Assembly (NCBI RefSeq): GCF_000718775.1
Contig: NZ_JOCB01000081.1
Location: forward strand, 1-40,212
DNA length: 40,212 bases
Origin: Streptomyces sp. NRRL S-31
Lineage (GTDB): Bacteria > Actinomycetota > Actinomycetes > Streptomycetales > Streptomycetaceae
Reading direction: 5' to 3'
Position 1 is the stretch's first letter. Every line of letters begins with the position of its first letter. Positions 1-6,152 of this stretch are shown here, piece after piece. Made by a program: the position numbers and the translations under genes. Under the pieces are notes generated by a model, which worked only from the letters and a program-made list of their open reading frames with translations, searched no databases and was not told the DNA's origin.

Positions 1-686
1 GGCGGGGTCTGGCCGGGCGGCGGCGCGAAGCCCTGTGGTGCGGCGGGCTGTGGTGCGGCGGGCTGCGGCGCCGGCGCGGCGGGGACACCGAACGCGGGCG
101 GCGCGAAGCCGGGGGCCGCGTCGGAGTGGGGCTGCTGCGGGGCGGCGGGCGCCTCCTCCTCCAGCACCTCGCCGCCGAAGTTCTTCAGCAGCGCCTCCAG
201 ACCGCCGTCGAAGCCCTGTCCGACCGCGGCGAACCGCCACCCGTCCTTGAAGTAGAAGTCACCGAGCATCACGGCCCGCTCGGTGGAGAACTCCGAGCCG
301 TCGAAGGAGTAGCGCGCGACCTCCTCGCCGCCCGCCACGACACGCAGGTATCCGGGGGCGATCCGCGACATCTGGCCGGCGCCGTCGATGGTCGCCGTGA
401 AGGACAGCTTGCGGATCGCGGAGGGGATCCGGTCGAGCGTGACCCGGAACGACTCCGTGTCTCCCGCCTGGGCGCCCAGCAGCTGGATGGACTCCTCGGG
501 GGACTTCGGCTGGTTGAAGAAGACGAAGTACCGGTCGTCCGAGAGACGCTCGTCGGCGTCCAGACCGAAGCAGCTGATGTCGAAGGTGAGCCCGGGGCCC
601 GAGATCTGTACGCCTACGTACAGATCCGTGCCCAGCGTGAGGTCACTGATCCTGGCCTTGTGGCCGCGTTGGAATTCCCTGGCCAT
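1..686 (-). CDS. TerD-family (tellurium-resistance/calcium-binding stress) protein, 3' end off window
   Basis: The reading frame begins with ATG at 686 (MAREFQRGHKARISDLTLG) after a GGGGGACGG-like ribosome site and stays open to base 1, so the C-terminus is missing (228 codons seen). Residues 1 to about 180 form one TerD domain: the DISCFGLDADERLSDDRYFVFFNQ region, the acid-rich turn and the GDFYFKDGWRFAAVGQGF block are typical. After it comes a Pro/Ala/Gln-rich linker with PQPAA repeats, which usually leads into a second domain in Streptomyces TerD fusions. TerD proteins are cytoplasmic, bind calcium and are linked to stress and differentiation; a real role in tellurite resistance is not implied. 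The family call is firm; the function is inferred. Confidence 0.9.
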   Translation of the reverse strand, partial: MAREFQRGHKARISDLTLGTDLYVGVQISGPGLTFDISCFGLDADERLSDDRYFVFFNQPKSPEESIQLLGAQAGDTESFRVTLDRIPSAIRKLSFTATIDGAGQMSRIAPGYLRVVAGGEEVARYSFDGSEFSTERAVMLGDFYFKDGWRFAAVGQGFDGGLEALLKNFGGEVLEEEAPAAPQQPHSDAAPGFAPPAFGVPAAPAPQPAAPQPAAPQGFAPPPGQTP

Positions 687-806
687 GCGTTACGACCGTC
701 CCCCATCCCGATGTGAGTGCGTCGCGCCAGGCTAACGGCAAAGACCGGCGGGAACCCGGGCCGGGCACGGTCGGTACACACCCGGTACACAACCGCCCCG
801 GGCCGC

Positions 807-1475
807 TCACCCGGGAAGCCGTCCACCCGGGAGGCCGTCCGCCCGGGAGGCCGTCCGCCCGGGAGGCCGCTCAGTCGTCCCGCTGCCGCGCGCGCCCGGT
901 ACGTGCGGCAGCCGTCCGGCCGCGGCGACGCCCTCGAGGTAGCCGCGGGCCCGTTCGGTGCGCGGATAGGACTCCAGCAGCCGCCAGAAGTCGGCGCCGT
1001 GGCCGGGGACCAGCAGGTGCGCCAGCTCGTGGCAGAGCACGTAGTCCACGACGTACTCGGGCATCCCCTGGAGGCGGTGCGAGAGCCGGATGCTGCCCTC
1101 GGCCGGGGTGCACGAGCCCCAGCGGGTGTTCTGGTTGGTGACCCAGCGCACGGAGGCGGGCCGGGCCCGGCCGTCGAAGTACTGGGCCGACAGCCGCTCG
1201 GCGCGTTCGGTCAGCTCGGCGTCGCCCAGCACCCGTTTGCTCTCCTGGGCGGCGAGCTTGTCCAGCATGAGGGCCACCCAGCGCTGTTCCTCCGCCTTGG
1301 ACATCCGGGCGGGGATCAGTACGACGGTGCGATCGCCCTCGCGGTACGCGGAGACCGTACGCCGGCGCCGGGCACTCCTGCGGACCTCGATCGCGCTCGC
1401 CCCCGAGCCGCCGGGCGGCCGGCTCGTCGTGCTGCGCTGTGGTTCACCGGCGCGGTACAGGGGGTCGGCGGGCAC
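807..1475 (-). CDS. YgjP-like (DUF45/WLM-type) zinc metallopeptidase
   Basis: A 222-aa protein starting at GTG 1475. The zincin helix CHELAHLLVPGHGADFW gives the two His ligands and catalytic Glu (HELAH), with a further conserved His seven residues on. The preceding NQNTRWGSCTPAEGSIRLSH block is the hallmark of YgjP-like/M48-related proteins. No signal peptide or membrane segment is seen, so it is probably cytoplasmic. It lies alone, divergent from the ThiF-like gene. The last ~20 residues (RPPGRTASRADGLPGGRLPG) come from a 16-bp tandem repeat and are unlikely to be functional. The start is the first in frame; a later start would remove only a low-complexity N-terminus. The substrate is unknown. 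Confidence 0.88.
   Translation of the reverse strand: MPADPLYRAGEPQRSTTSRPPGGSGASAIEVRRSARRRRTVSAYREGDRTVVLIPARMSKAEEQRWVALMLDKLAAQESKRVLGDAELTERAERLSAQYFDGRARPASVRWVTNQNTRWGSCTPAEGSIRLSHRLQGMPEYVVDYVLCHELAHLLVPGHGADFWRLLESYPRTERARGYLEGVAAAGRLPHVPGARGSGTTERPPGRTASRADGLPGGRLPG
808..871. repeat. Four tandem copies of a 16-bp GC-rich repeat
   Basis: Units at 808-823, 824-839, 840-855 and 856-871 (consensus CGCCCGGGAGGCCGTC) differ by one or two bases. They overlap the 3' end of the metallopeptidase gene; 16 is not a multiple of three, so each copy is read in a different frame. Confidence 0.9.
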
Positions 1476-1831
1476 GCCCCGACGTTACCCGGTGGGCACG
1501 GACGACGTCCCGGCCGCCGGTCGGTTCGCCGTCGATCCTCCACCATGTGTTTGATTCGTATGACCGGTTCACAGGTATGATTCGCACCGCTTTGCCCCAA
1601 TGTTCGGCCGCCAGGGAGCCGTGACCGGTACGACGAATCTCACGCCCTGTGGATAACTTTCGGCACCCGCCGCCGCAGCGGGGCATGCTGGCTGCAGTTG
1701 GCGGAGGCGTCCGGTTCGCCCGCGGACGGACGGGTCACCTCAGGCGTTCCGGGTGTCTCGCCAGATTTCAGGCTTCTCAAGGGATTTCTTCTCAGGGGAT
1801 TTCGGGTTTCTCAAGGATTCGGGGGGCGGTC
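1476..1831. other. Divergent intergenic region between metallopeptidase and ThiF-like gene
   Basis: 356 bases without a convincing gene. It holds possible promoter elements around 1551-1582 (TTGATT and TATGAT, spacing 19), a DnaA-box match at 1648-1656, and three copies of a TTCTCAAGGGATTT-like repeat at 1774-1787, 1789-1802 and 1808-1819 just before the ThiF-like start. The promoter is a guess from sequence; the repeats are directly visible. Confidence 0.6.
1648..1656 (-). other. DnaA-box match (TTATCCACA on minus strand)
   Basis: TGTGGATAA on the plus strand is an exact TTATCCACA on the minus strand, the classical DnaA box. It is a single isolated site in an intergenic region, so it is no origin; it could be a titration or regulatory site or chance. 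Confidence 0.45.
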
Positions 1832-3046
1832 ATGCATCCGGTGGTGAAGCCCGCGCTGCGGCGCGGCTGGCGCGATCACAGCACCGTGCAGTTCGGGATG
1901 ACCCCGGCGCACGCGGTGACGCTGGGCCCGGTGGACACGGCGACGGGCGGCTTCCTGGCCCTGCTCGACGGCACCCGGGGGCTGCCGCTGCTGCGGGAGG
2001 AGGGCCGCCGCGCGGGCATGCCGGCGGACCGGGTGGACGCGCTGGTGGAACGGCTGTCCCGGGCCGGCCTCGTCGACGACGCCCGCGGCGGCGGTCCGGC
2101 CGCGGACGCGCTGCGCGGGAAGACGGACGTCCTTGAGCGGCTGCGCCCCGACCTGGCCTCGCTGTCCCTCCTCACCCCGGAACCGGGCGACGCCGCGGCC
2201 CGGCTCGCGGCCCGGCGCGCGCTGCGGGTCCGGGTGCGCGGAGCGGGCCGGGTCGGCGCCCTGCTGGCCTCGGTGCTGGCGGCCGCCGGCGTCGGCGAGG
2301 TCGACGTCGAGGACGTGGGCCGGGTGGAGCCGTGGGACGTGGCGCCGGGCGGGCTGGCCGCCGAGTCGCTCGGGGACCGGCGGGACGCGGCGGCGCGGGC
2401 CGCCGTCCGACGCGCCGCCCCGGACCGCCCCCTGCGCCACCCGCACGCCCCCGGGTCCGGAGCCGCCGACCCCGGTCTCTCCCTGGTGGTCCTCACCCCC
2501 CGGGACGACGTCGCCGTGCACGCCCCGGACCCGGCCACCGCCGAACCGCTCATGACCTCCGGAACGCCCCACCTGTACGCCGGTGTCGCGGAAGGCACGG
2601 GCGTCGTCGGGCCCCTGGTCCTGCCCGGTGAGTCGGGCTGCGCCGGATGCCTGGAACGCGACCGCGCCGACCGGGACCCGGCCTGGCCCCGGCTGGTCAC
2701 CCAGTGGCGGTCCGGCAGGGCCCGCCGGACCGGGGCCTGCGATGTGACGCTGGCCACGACCGTGGCCGGTCTCGCGGCGGCGCACGCCCTGGCCTTCCTC
2801 GACGCAGCGTCACCGGCTCGCGCGGGCACCCGCTGGGAGGTGTCCGCGCCCGGCCTCGACTGGCGTACCCGGCCGGTCAGACCCCATCCGGACTGCCGTT
2901 GCGGGGCGGCAGGGAGAGATAACCGGGAACACTCCTCAACCAGCGGGGAACGGCGCGCGACAATGGCGGTGCAACGGCCGTCGACGGAGCGACGAAGCGA
3001 AGCGGGCGCGGCACGGCCGACTGGGACCTGGAGGGCGCATGTCTGA
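1832..3046 (+). CDS. ThiF/E1-like protein (orphan adenylyltransferase-fold, zinc-binding)
   Basis: A 404-aa protein from ATG 1832 (MHPVVKPALRRGWRDHSTVQFG), preceded by GGGGGGCGG. Residues 1-110 resemble the N-terminal leader-binding-like part of actinobacterial E1-like proteins; residues ~125-350 form a Rossmann/E1 domain (RVRVRGAGRVGALLASVLAA). A zinc site is suggested by CAGC (around residue 270) and the late CRCG cysteines. The usual E1 ATP-site DxxDN-type residues and an obvious catalytic cysteine are not evident, so it may bind a peptide or nucleotide without full E1 chemistry. The stop overlaps the next gene (ABC1 kinase) by 8 bases, implying translational coupling. No modified-peptide precursor or cyclodehydratase is nearby. 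The family is fairly sure, the role unknown. The last ~50 residues are low-complexity. Confidence 0.82.
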   Translation: MHPVVKPALRRGWRDHSTVQFGMTPAHAVTLGPVDTATGGFLALLDGTRGLPLLREEGRRAGMPADRVDALVERLSRAGLVDDARGGGPAADALRGKTDVLERLRPDLASLSLLTPEPGDAAARLAARRALRVRVRGAGRVGALLASVLAAAGVGEVDVEDVGRVEPWDVAPGGLAAESLGDRRDAAARAAVRRAAPDRPLRHPHAPGSGAADPGLSLVVLTPRDDVAVHAPDPATAEPLMTSGTPHLYAGVAEGTGVVGPLVLPGESGCAGCLERDRADRDPAWPRLVTQWRSGRARRTGACDVTLATTVAGLAAAHALAFLDAASPARAGTRWEVSAPGLDWRTRPVRPHPDCRCGAAGRDNREHSSTSGERRATMAVQRPSTERRSEAGAARPTGTWRAHV

Positions 3047-4418
3047 TCTTCCCCGGAAGGCGGTCACCCGTACCGCCAAGCTCGCCGCGCTCCCGCTCGG
3101 CTTCGCCGGGCGGGCGACCTGGGGGCTGGGCAAGCGGATCGTGGGCGAGTCCGCGGAGATCGTCGGCCGCGAGCTGCAACAGCGCACGGCGGAGCAGCTG
3201 TTCAAGGTGCTCGGCGAGCTGAAGGGCGGCGCGATGAAGTTCGGGCAGGCCCTGTCCGTCTTCGAGTCGGCGCTGCCGGAGGAGATCGCCGGGCCCTACC
3301 GGGCGGCCCTGACCAAGCTTCAGGAGGCGGCCCCGCCGATGCCGACCCGCACGGTGCACGCCGTGCTGGAGGAGCGGCTGGGTCCGGAGTGGCGCGACCT
3401 GTTCGAGGAGTTCGAGGAGAAGCCGGCCGCCGCCGCCTCGATCGGCCAGGTGCACCGGGCGGTGTGGCACGACGGCCGCGAGGTGGCGGTCAAGGTGCAG
3501 TACCCGGGCGCCGGCGAGGCACTGCTATCCGACCTCGGCCAGTTGAGCCGGTTCGCCCGGCTGCTGGGGCCGCTCATCCCGGGCATGGACATCAAGCCGC
3601 TGATCGCGGAGCTGCGGGACCGGGTCTCCGAGGAACTGGACTACGGGCTGGAGGCCCAGGCCCAGGCGGCGCACGCGGAGGAGTTCGCGGACGACCCGGA
3701 CGTGGTCGTCCCGGCGGTGGTGCACCAGTGCGAACAGGTCCTGGTGACCGAGTGGATCGACGGCGTCCCGCTGTCCGAGGTCATCGCGGACGGCACCCAG
3801 GAGCAGCGCGACCGGGCCGGTCAGCTCCTGGCCCGCTTCCTCTTCTCGGGCCCGGCCCGCACCGGGCTGCTGCACGCCGACCCGCATCCGGGCAACTTCC
3901 GGCTGCTGCCCGGCGGTCCGGACGGGGAGGACGACTGGCGTCTGGGCGTACTGGACTTCGGCACCGTCGACCGGCTCCCCGGCGGCCTGCCGAGCCCGAT
4001 CGGCGTCTCCCTGCGCAGGACCCTGGACGGCGAGGCGGAGTCGGTCTACGAGATGCTCCGCAACGAGGGGTTCGTGAAGGAGACCGTCGAGCTGGATCCG
4101 GACGCGGTGCTGGACTACCTGCTGCCGATCATCGAGCCGGCCCGGGTGGACGCGTTCACCTTCACCCGCTCCTGGATGCGCAGCCAGGCCGCCCGCATCG
4201 CCGATCCCCGCTCCCCCGCCTACCAGCTCGGCAAGCAGCTCAACCTGCCCCCGGCCTATCTGCTGATACACCGGGTGACCCTGAGCACCATCGGGGTCCT
4301 GTGCCAACTGGGCGCGACGGTGCGGCTGCGGGACGAGCTGGAGGAGTGGCTGCCGGGCTTCGCGGCCGGCCCGGCCGACGACGAAGCCGGTGAGGAGGAA
4401 GCGGCGACGGGGGCGTGA
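3039..4418 (+). CDS. ABC1/UbiB (AarF)-family atypical kinase
   Basis: A 459-aa protein starting at ATG 3039 with GGAGGGCGC just upstream. The ABC1-specific KFGQ motif is at residues 67-70 (KxGQ family signature), AAASIGQVHRA is the Ala-rich nucleotide loop, AVKVQYPG carries the catalytic Lys, HADPHPGNF (~280) is the catalytic loop and VLDFGTVD (~305) the metal-binding DFG-equivalent. All key residues are present, so it should be an active ATPase/kinase-fold protein. In bacteria with ubiquinone UbiB supports quinone synthesis; Streptomyces makes menaquinone, so lipid or quinone handling is only an inference. No clear transmembrane helix pair is seen at the C-terminus. It is coupled to the ThiF-like gene, and its mycobacterial relative lies beside whiB7 as here. 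Confidence 0.93.
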   Translation: MSDLPRKAVTRTAKLAALPLGFAGRATWGLGKRIVGESAEIVGRELQQRTAEQLFKVLGELKGGAMKFGQALSVFESALPEEIAGPYRAALTKLQEAAPPMPTRTVHAVLEERLGPEWRDLFEEFEEKPAAAASIGQVHRAVWHDGREVAVKVQYPGAGEALLSDLGQLSRFARLLGPLIPGMDIKPLIAELRDRVSEELDYGLEAQAQAAHAEEFADDPDVVVPAVVHQCEQVLVTEWIDGVPLSEVIADGTQEQRDRAGQLLARFLFSGPARTGLLHADPHPGNFRLLPGGPDGEDDWRLGVLDFGTVDRLPGGLPSPIGVSLRRTLDGEAESVYEMLRNEGFVKETVELDPDAVLDYLLPIIEPARVDAFTFTRSWMRSQAARIADPRSPAYQLGKQLNLPPAYLLIHRVTLSTIGVLCQLGATVRLRDELEEWLPGFAAGPADDEAGEEEAATGA

Positions 4419-4457
4419 GGCGGGACGCCGGGAGGGAGCGCCCCGGTGCGGGTCCGC

Positions 4458-4667
4458 TCACCACCAGGCGGAGTCCAGCCGTCCCTCGATCGCCCGCAGG
4501 TTCTCGCGCGAGCAGGCGTCGCAGAAGTACTGCCGGACGCCGTTCTCCACGGAGCAAGTCCAGGTGACCGGCCGGGCACCGTCGGCGGCGGTGCCGCAGC
4601 GGGCGCACACCAGGCGGCGCTCCTCGATGGGACCGCCCTGATCATCCGCTCCGGGAAGACGCGTCAC
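4458..4667 (-). CDS. Small zinc-ribbon protein
   Basis: A 69-aa protein read from GTG 4667 (VTRLPGADDQGGPIEERRL). Two CxxC pairs, CARC and CDAC, about 27 residues apart, form a treble-clef or ribbon-like zinc site; the C-terminus is SRENLRAIEGRLDSAWW. The upstream frame runs through a 19-bp terminator hairpin, so a longer product is unlikely. The ribosome site is weak and the exact start uncertain. It faces the ABC1 kinase gene tail to tail with 39 bases between. The function is unknown; nucleic-acid or protein binding is typical for such folds. Confidence 0.75.
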   Translation of the reverse strand: MTRLPGADDQGGPIEERRLVCARCGTAADGARPVTWTCSVENGVRQYFCDACSRENLRAIEGRLDSAWW

Positions 4668-4711
4668 CCGGCGACGATAACCCCGGCAGCGGTGGATCGC
4701 CGGGCGCAACG

Positions 4712-4755
4712 CCCCGCGGGGGCCGGTCCGTTCGGCCGGACCGGCCCCCGCGGGG
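4712..4755. terminator. 19-bp perfect hairpin ending the whiB7 operon
   Basis: Arms 4712-4730 and 4737-4755 are perfect complements around a 6-base TTCGGC loop. It lies 51 bases past the stop of the whiB7-coupled small gene (minus strand). There is no U-tract, which is common for Streptomyces terminators. Confidence 0.85.
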
Positions 4756-4806
4756 AGAGGCTTCGCCTCCCGGGTCCGGGAGGCCACCGCTGCTCGGGTG
4801 TGCGGG

Positions 4807-5130
4807 TTACTGCATGACGGCCATGGCGAGCGCGCGGCGCGCGCGCAGCGAGGCGCGCTCGGCCCGGCGCTGCATCCGCTGGGCGACCGCCAGGCGCATG
4901 GCCCGGCGTTCCCGCACGGCGTCCTGGAGTCGCTCGTGCATATGCGCACGAGCCAGGGCTTCTTGCATGAGTTGCATCTCGCGGTTCCTGTTCTGGCGCG
5001 CTTCGGTCGCGCCGGTGGTGGTGCAGTCTGAGGTCGCGGAGCCGGCGGGCTCGCTGGTGGACGGCTTCATCGGGGCCTGCTTCTTGGGGTCGTGCGTGAG
5101 GGGGCGATCGATCGTTCCTGCGGTGTTCAT
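4807..5130 (-). CDS. Small basic coiled-coil-like protein translationally coupled to whiB7
   Basis: A 107-aa protein from ATG 5130 (MNTAGTIDRPLTHDPKK). Its start overlaps the whiB7 stop as ATGA, so it is probably translated by reinitiation from whiB7. Residues 1-48 look disordered. Residues ~50-107 are a continuous, Arg-rich, Gln/Met/Ala-rich helix (for example MQLMQEALARAHMHERLQDA and the RERRAMRL region) that could form a coiled coil or bind RNA or the ribosome. No known domain was recognised. Its place in the antibiotic-stress operon implies synthesis with WhiB7. An in-frame ATG at residue 21 is an alternative start. A perfect hairpin follows. Confidence 0.82.
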   Translation of the reverse strand: MNTAGTIDRPLTHDPKKQAPMKPSTSEPAGSATSDCTTTGATEARQNRNREMQLMQEALARAHMHERLQDAVRERRAMRLAVAQRMQRRAERASLRARRALAMAVMQ

Positions 5131-5495
5131 GCCGTGACCGGGTTCTTCCGCGGGCGACCACGCGGACGCTTGCGGGCGACGACGACACCCTGGACGAACA
5201 GCTCGCCACCCCAGACGCCCCAGGGCTCGCGTCGCTCCTTGGCCCCGGCGAGGCAGGCCTCGATCAGCGGGCAGGTGCGGCAGAGGGACTTGGCGTACTC
5301 GACGTCCGCGGGCGACTCGGCGAAGAAGACCTCCGGGTCGTAGGAGCGGCAGGGGACCGGTACGCCGAGGTTCTCGATGGCGTCGTCGAGCGCGGTGAGC
5401 GCGGTGAGGGGGATCAAGGCGGAGTCCTCCGTGAGGCCGGGCGGGGGGATGGTTTGTGAAGGCGGTACGGACGGGGCGTGCGCTTCGAGATGCAC
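5127..5495 (-). CDS. whiB7: WhiB7 (WblC) antibiotic-stress transcription factor
   Basis: A 122-aa protein from GTG 5495 (VHLEAHAPSVPPSQ), with GACGAGGAAAACC upstream as ribosome site; an in-frame start further up would cross the attenuator region and is rejected. Four iron-sulfur ligands are visible: Cys49, Cys72, Cys75 and Cys81. EPWGVWGGE at 90-98 is the sigma-contact turn, and RGRPRKNP (AT-hook RGRP at 112-115) is the DNA-binding tail specific to WhiB7. WhiB7 binds sigma-A/HrdB region 4 and activates promoters with an AT-rich block upstream of -35, inducing efflux, ribosome-protection and antibiotic-modifying genes after ribosome stress. All of its typical control parts are found upstream. 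The downstream small gene is coupled to it. Confidence 0.97.
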   Translation of the reverse strand: MHLEAHAPSVPPSQTIPPPGLTEDSALIPLTALTALDDAIENLGVPVPCRSYDPEVFFAESPADVEYAKSLCRTCPLIEACLAGAKERREPWGVWGGELFVQGVVVARKRPRGRPRKNPVTA

Positions 5496-5610
5496 GGTTG
5501 GTTTTCCTCGTCTGGTCGTTCCGGCCGGTTGACCGGGTGTCGGCTGGGTACCGGGTTCTTTTCCTGTCCCGAGGCCCCTTCGCTCCGTCATCCCGTTCGG
5601 GACAAACAGA

Positions 5611-5645
5611 AGGGCCGCGGATCCCGGATGGGGTTCCGCGGCCCT
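5611..5645 (-). terminator. Intrinsic terminator/attenuator in the whiB7 leader
   Basis: Arms 5611-5620 and 5636-5645 (AGGGCCGCGG and its complement) form a perfect 10-bp stem with a 15-base loop. On the minus strand it is followed by the T-rich TCTGTTTGTC. It lies between the upstream ORF and whiB7, where attenuators of whiB7/wblC leaders are known. A 6-base GCGGCC segment inside the upstream ORF (5753-5758) could pair with the 5' arm and disrupt it; this is inference. Confidence 0.88.
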
Positions 5646-5656
5646 GAAGGCGCCGG

Positions 5657-5673
5657 CCTGATCGGCGATCAGG
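5657..5673 (-). promoter_or_regulatory. Hairpin at the upstream-ORF stop codon in the whiB7 leader
   Basis: CCTGATC (5657-5663) and GATCAGG (5667-5673) are perfect arms around a 3-base loop, and they contain the TGA stop (5669-5671) of the upstream ORF. A second small hairpin (CTGGA 5674-5678 with TCCAG 5683-5687) is directly upstream. A terminating or stalled ribosome would cover both, which fits a ribosome-sensing switch feeding the terminator. Confidence 0.6.
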
Positions 5674-5989
5674 CTGGATCACTCCAGGGTTCTGGCCCAC
5701 GGAAGGCCCACATCAGGTGGTGCTGCGTCGTCTGCTTCAGGAATCCGGCACCGGCCGCCGCAAAGGCATAGGCGTGAGCCTGTGCCGCTACCGCTTCCAG
5801 TGCCTTGGTCGGTCGCTCATTGCGCTCACGGACGGGGAGGACCGCGAGGGCAGGGGAGGACGCCGGACGGACGGCACGGATGCCGGACAGACCGGTGCCC
5901 TGGTTCGAGGCGCCGAGCATGCACGTGGAGACGGTCGAGCGATCGGTCAGTTTGGCCGCGCTGATGGTGCTGAAGTTGATGCTGATCAC
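5669..5989 (-). CDS. Upstream ORF (106 aa) in the whiB7 leader, probable regulatory uORF
   Basis: The frame starts at GTG 5989 (VISINFSTISAAKLTDRSTV) with an excellent ribosome site GAGAGGAGGCGAG four bases upstream, and ends at TGA 5671-5669. The first half has strong G/C third positions, so it is truly translated; the end (HHLMWAFRGPEPWSDPA) overlaps the leader hairpins. No domain is recognised. Known biology: whiB7 leaders in actinobacteria carry uORFs whose translation controls a terminator before whiB7. I infer that slowed translation here, for example by ribosome-targeting antibiotics, alters folding and lets transcription through. The peptide itself may also have a function, because 106 codons is long for a pure sensor. 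Confidence 0.78.
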   Translation of the reverse strand: MISINFSTISAAKLTDRSTVSTCMLGASNQGTGLSGIRAVRPASSPALAVLPVRERNERPTKALEAVAAQAHAYAFAAAGAGFLKQTTQHHLMWAFRGPEPWSDPA

Positions 5990-6092
5990 TGGACTCGCCT
6001 CCTCTCGGCGTCTCAAGGACCGGGGTGAACCGATCCGTTCGGATATGTAAGTACAGCACGGAACCGGGCCTTCGAGAAGGCCGCTGCGTCCG

Positions 6093-6139
6093 TGCCTAGA
6101 ACCTATGGGGATTGCCGGGGCATGCGCAAACTATTTTTT
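6093..6139 (-). promoter_or_regulatory. whiB7 promoter with WhiB7-type AT-rich element
   Basis: On the minus strand an AAAAAATAG block (6139-6131) sits directly next to a TTGCGC -35 (6129-6124), then an 18-base spacer and TAGGTT -10 (6105-6100), predicting a start near 6093. An AT-rich block just upstream of -35 is the recognition feature of WhiB7-sigma-A promoters, so autoregulation is expected. It is strikingly AT-rich for this genome. It begins 14 bases past the uvrD2 stop, with no terminator in between. Confidence 0.85.
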
Positions 6140-6152
6140 CGACGAGTTCGCA

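Noticed and set aside
1444..1686. 80-aa minus-strand ORF in the divergent region
   Set aside because: Overlaps the metallopeptidase start in another frame and shows no ribosome site or domain.
4668..4949. Longer start for the zinc-ribbon gene
   Set aside because: The extension reads through the 19-bp terminator hairpin and the opposite frame of the whiB7-coupled gene.
5127..5591. Longer whiB7 start at 5591
   Set aside because: It would put the start next to the leader terminator; the GTG at 5495 has a ribosome site and gives the family length of 122 aa.
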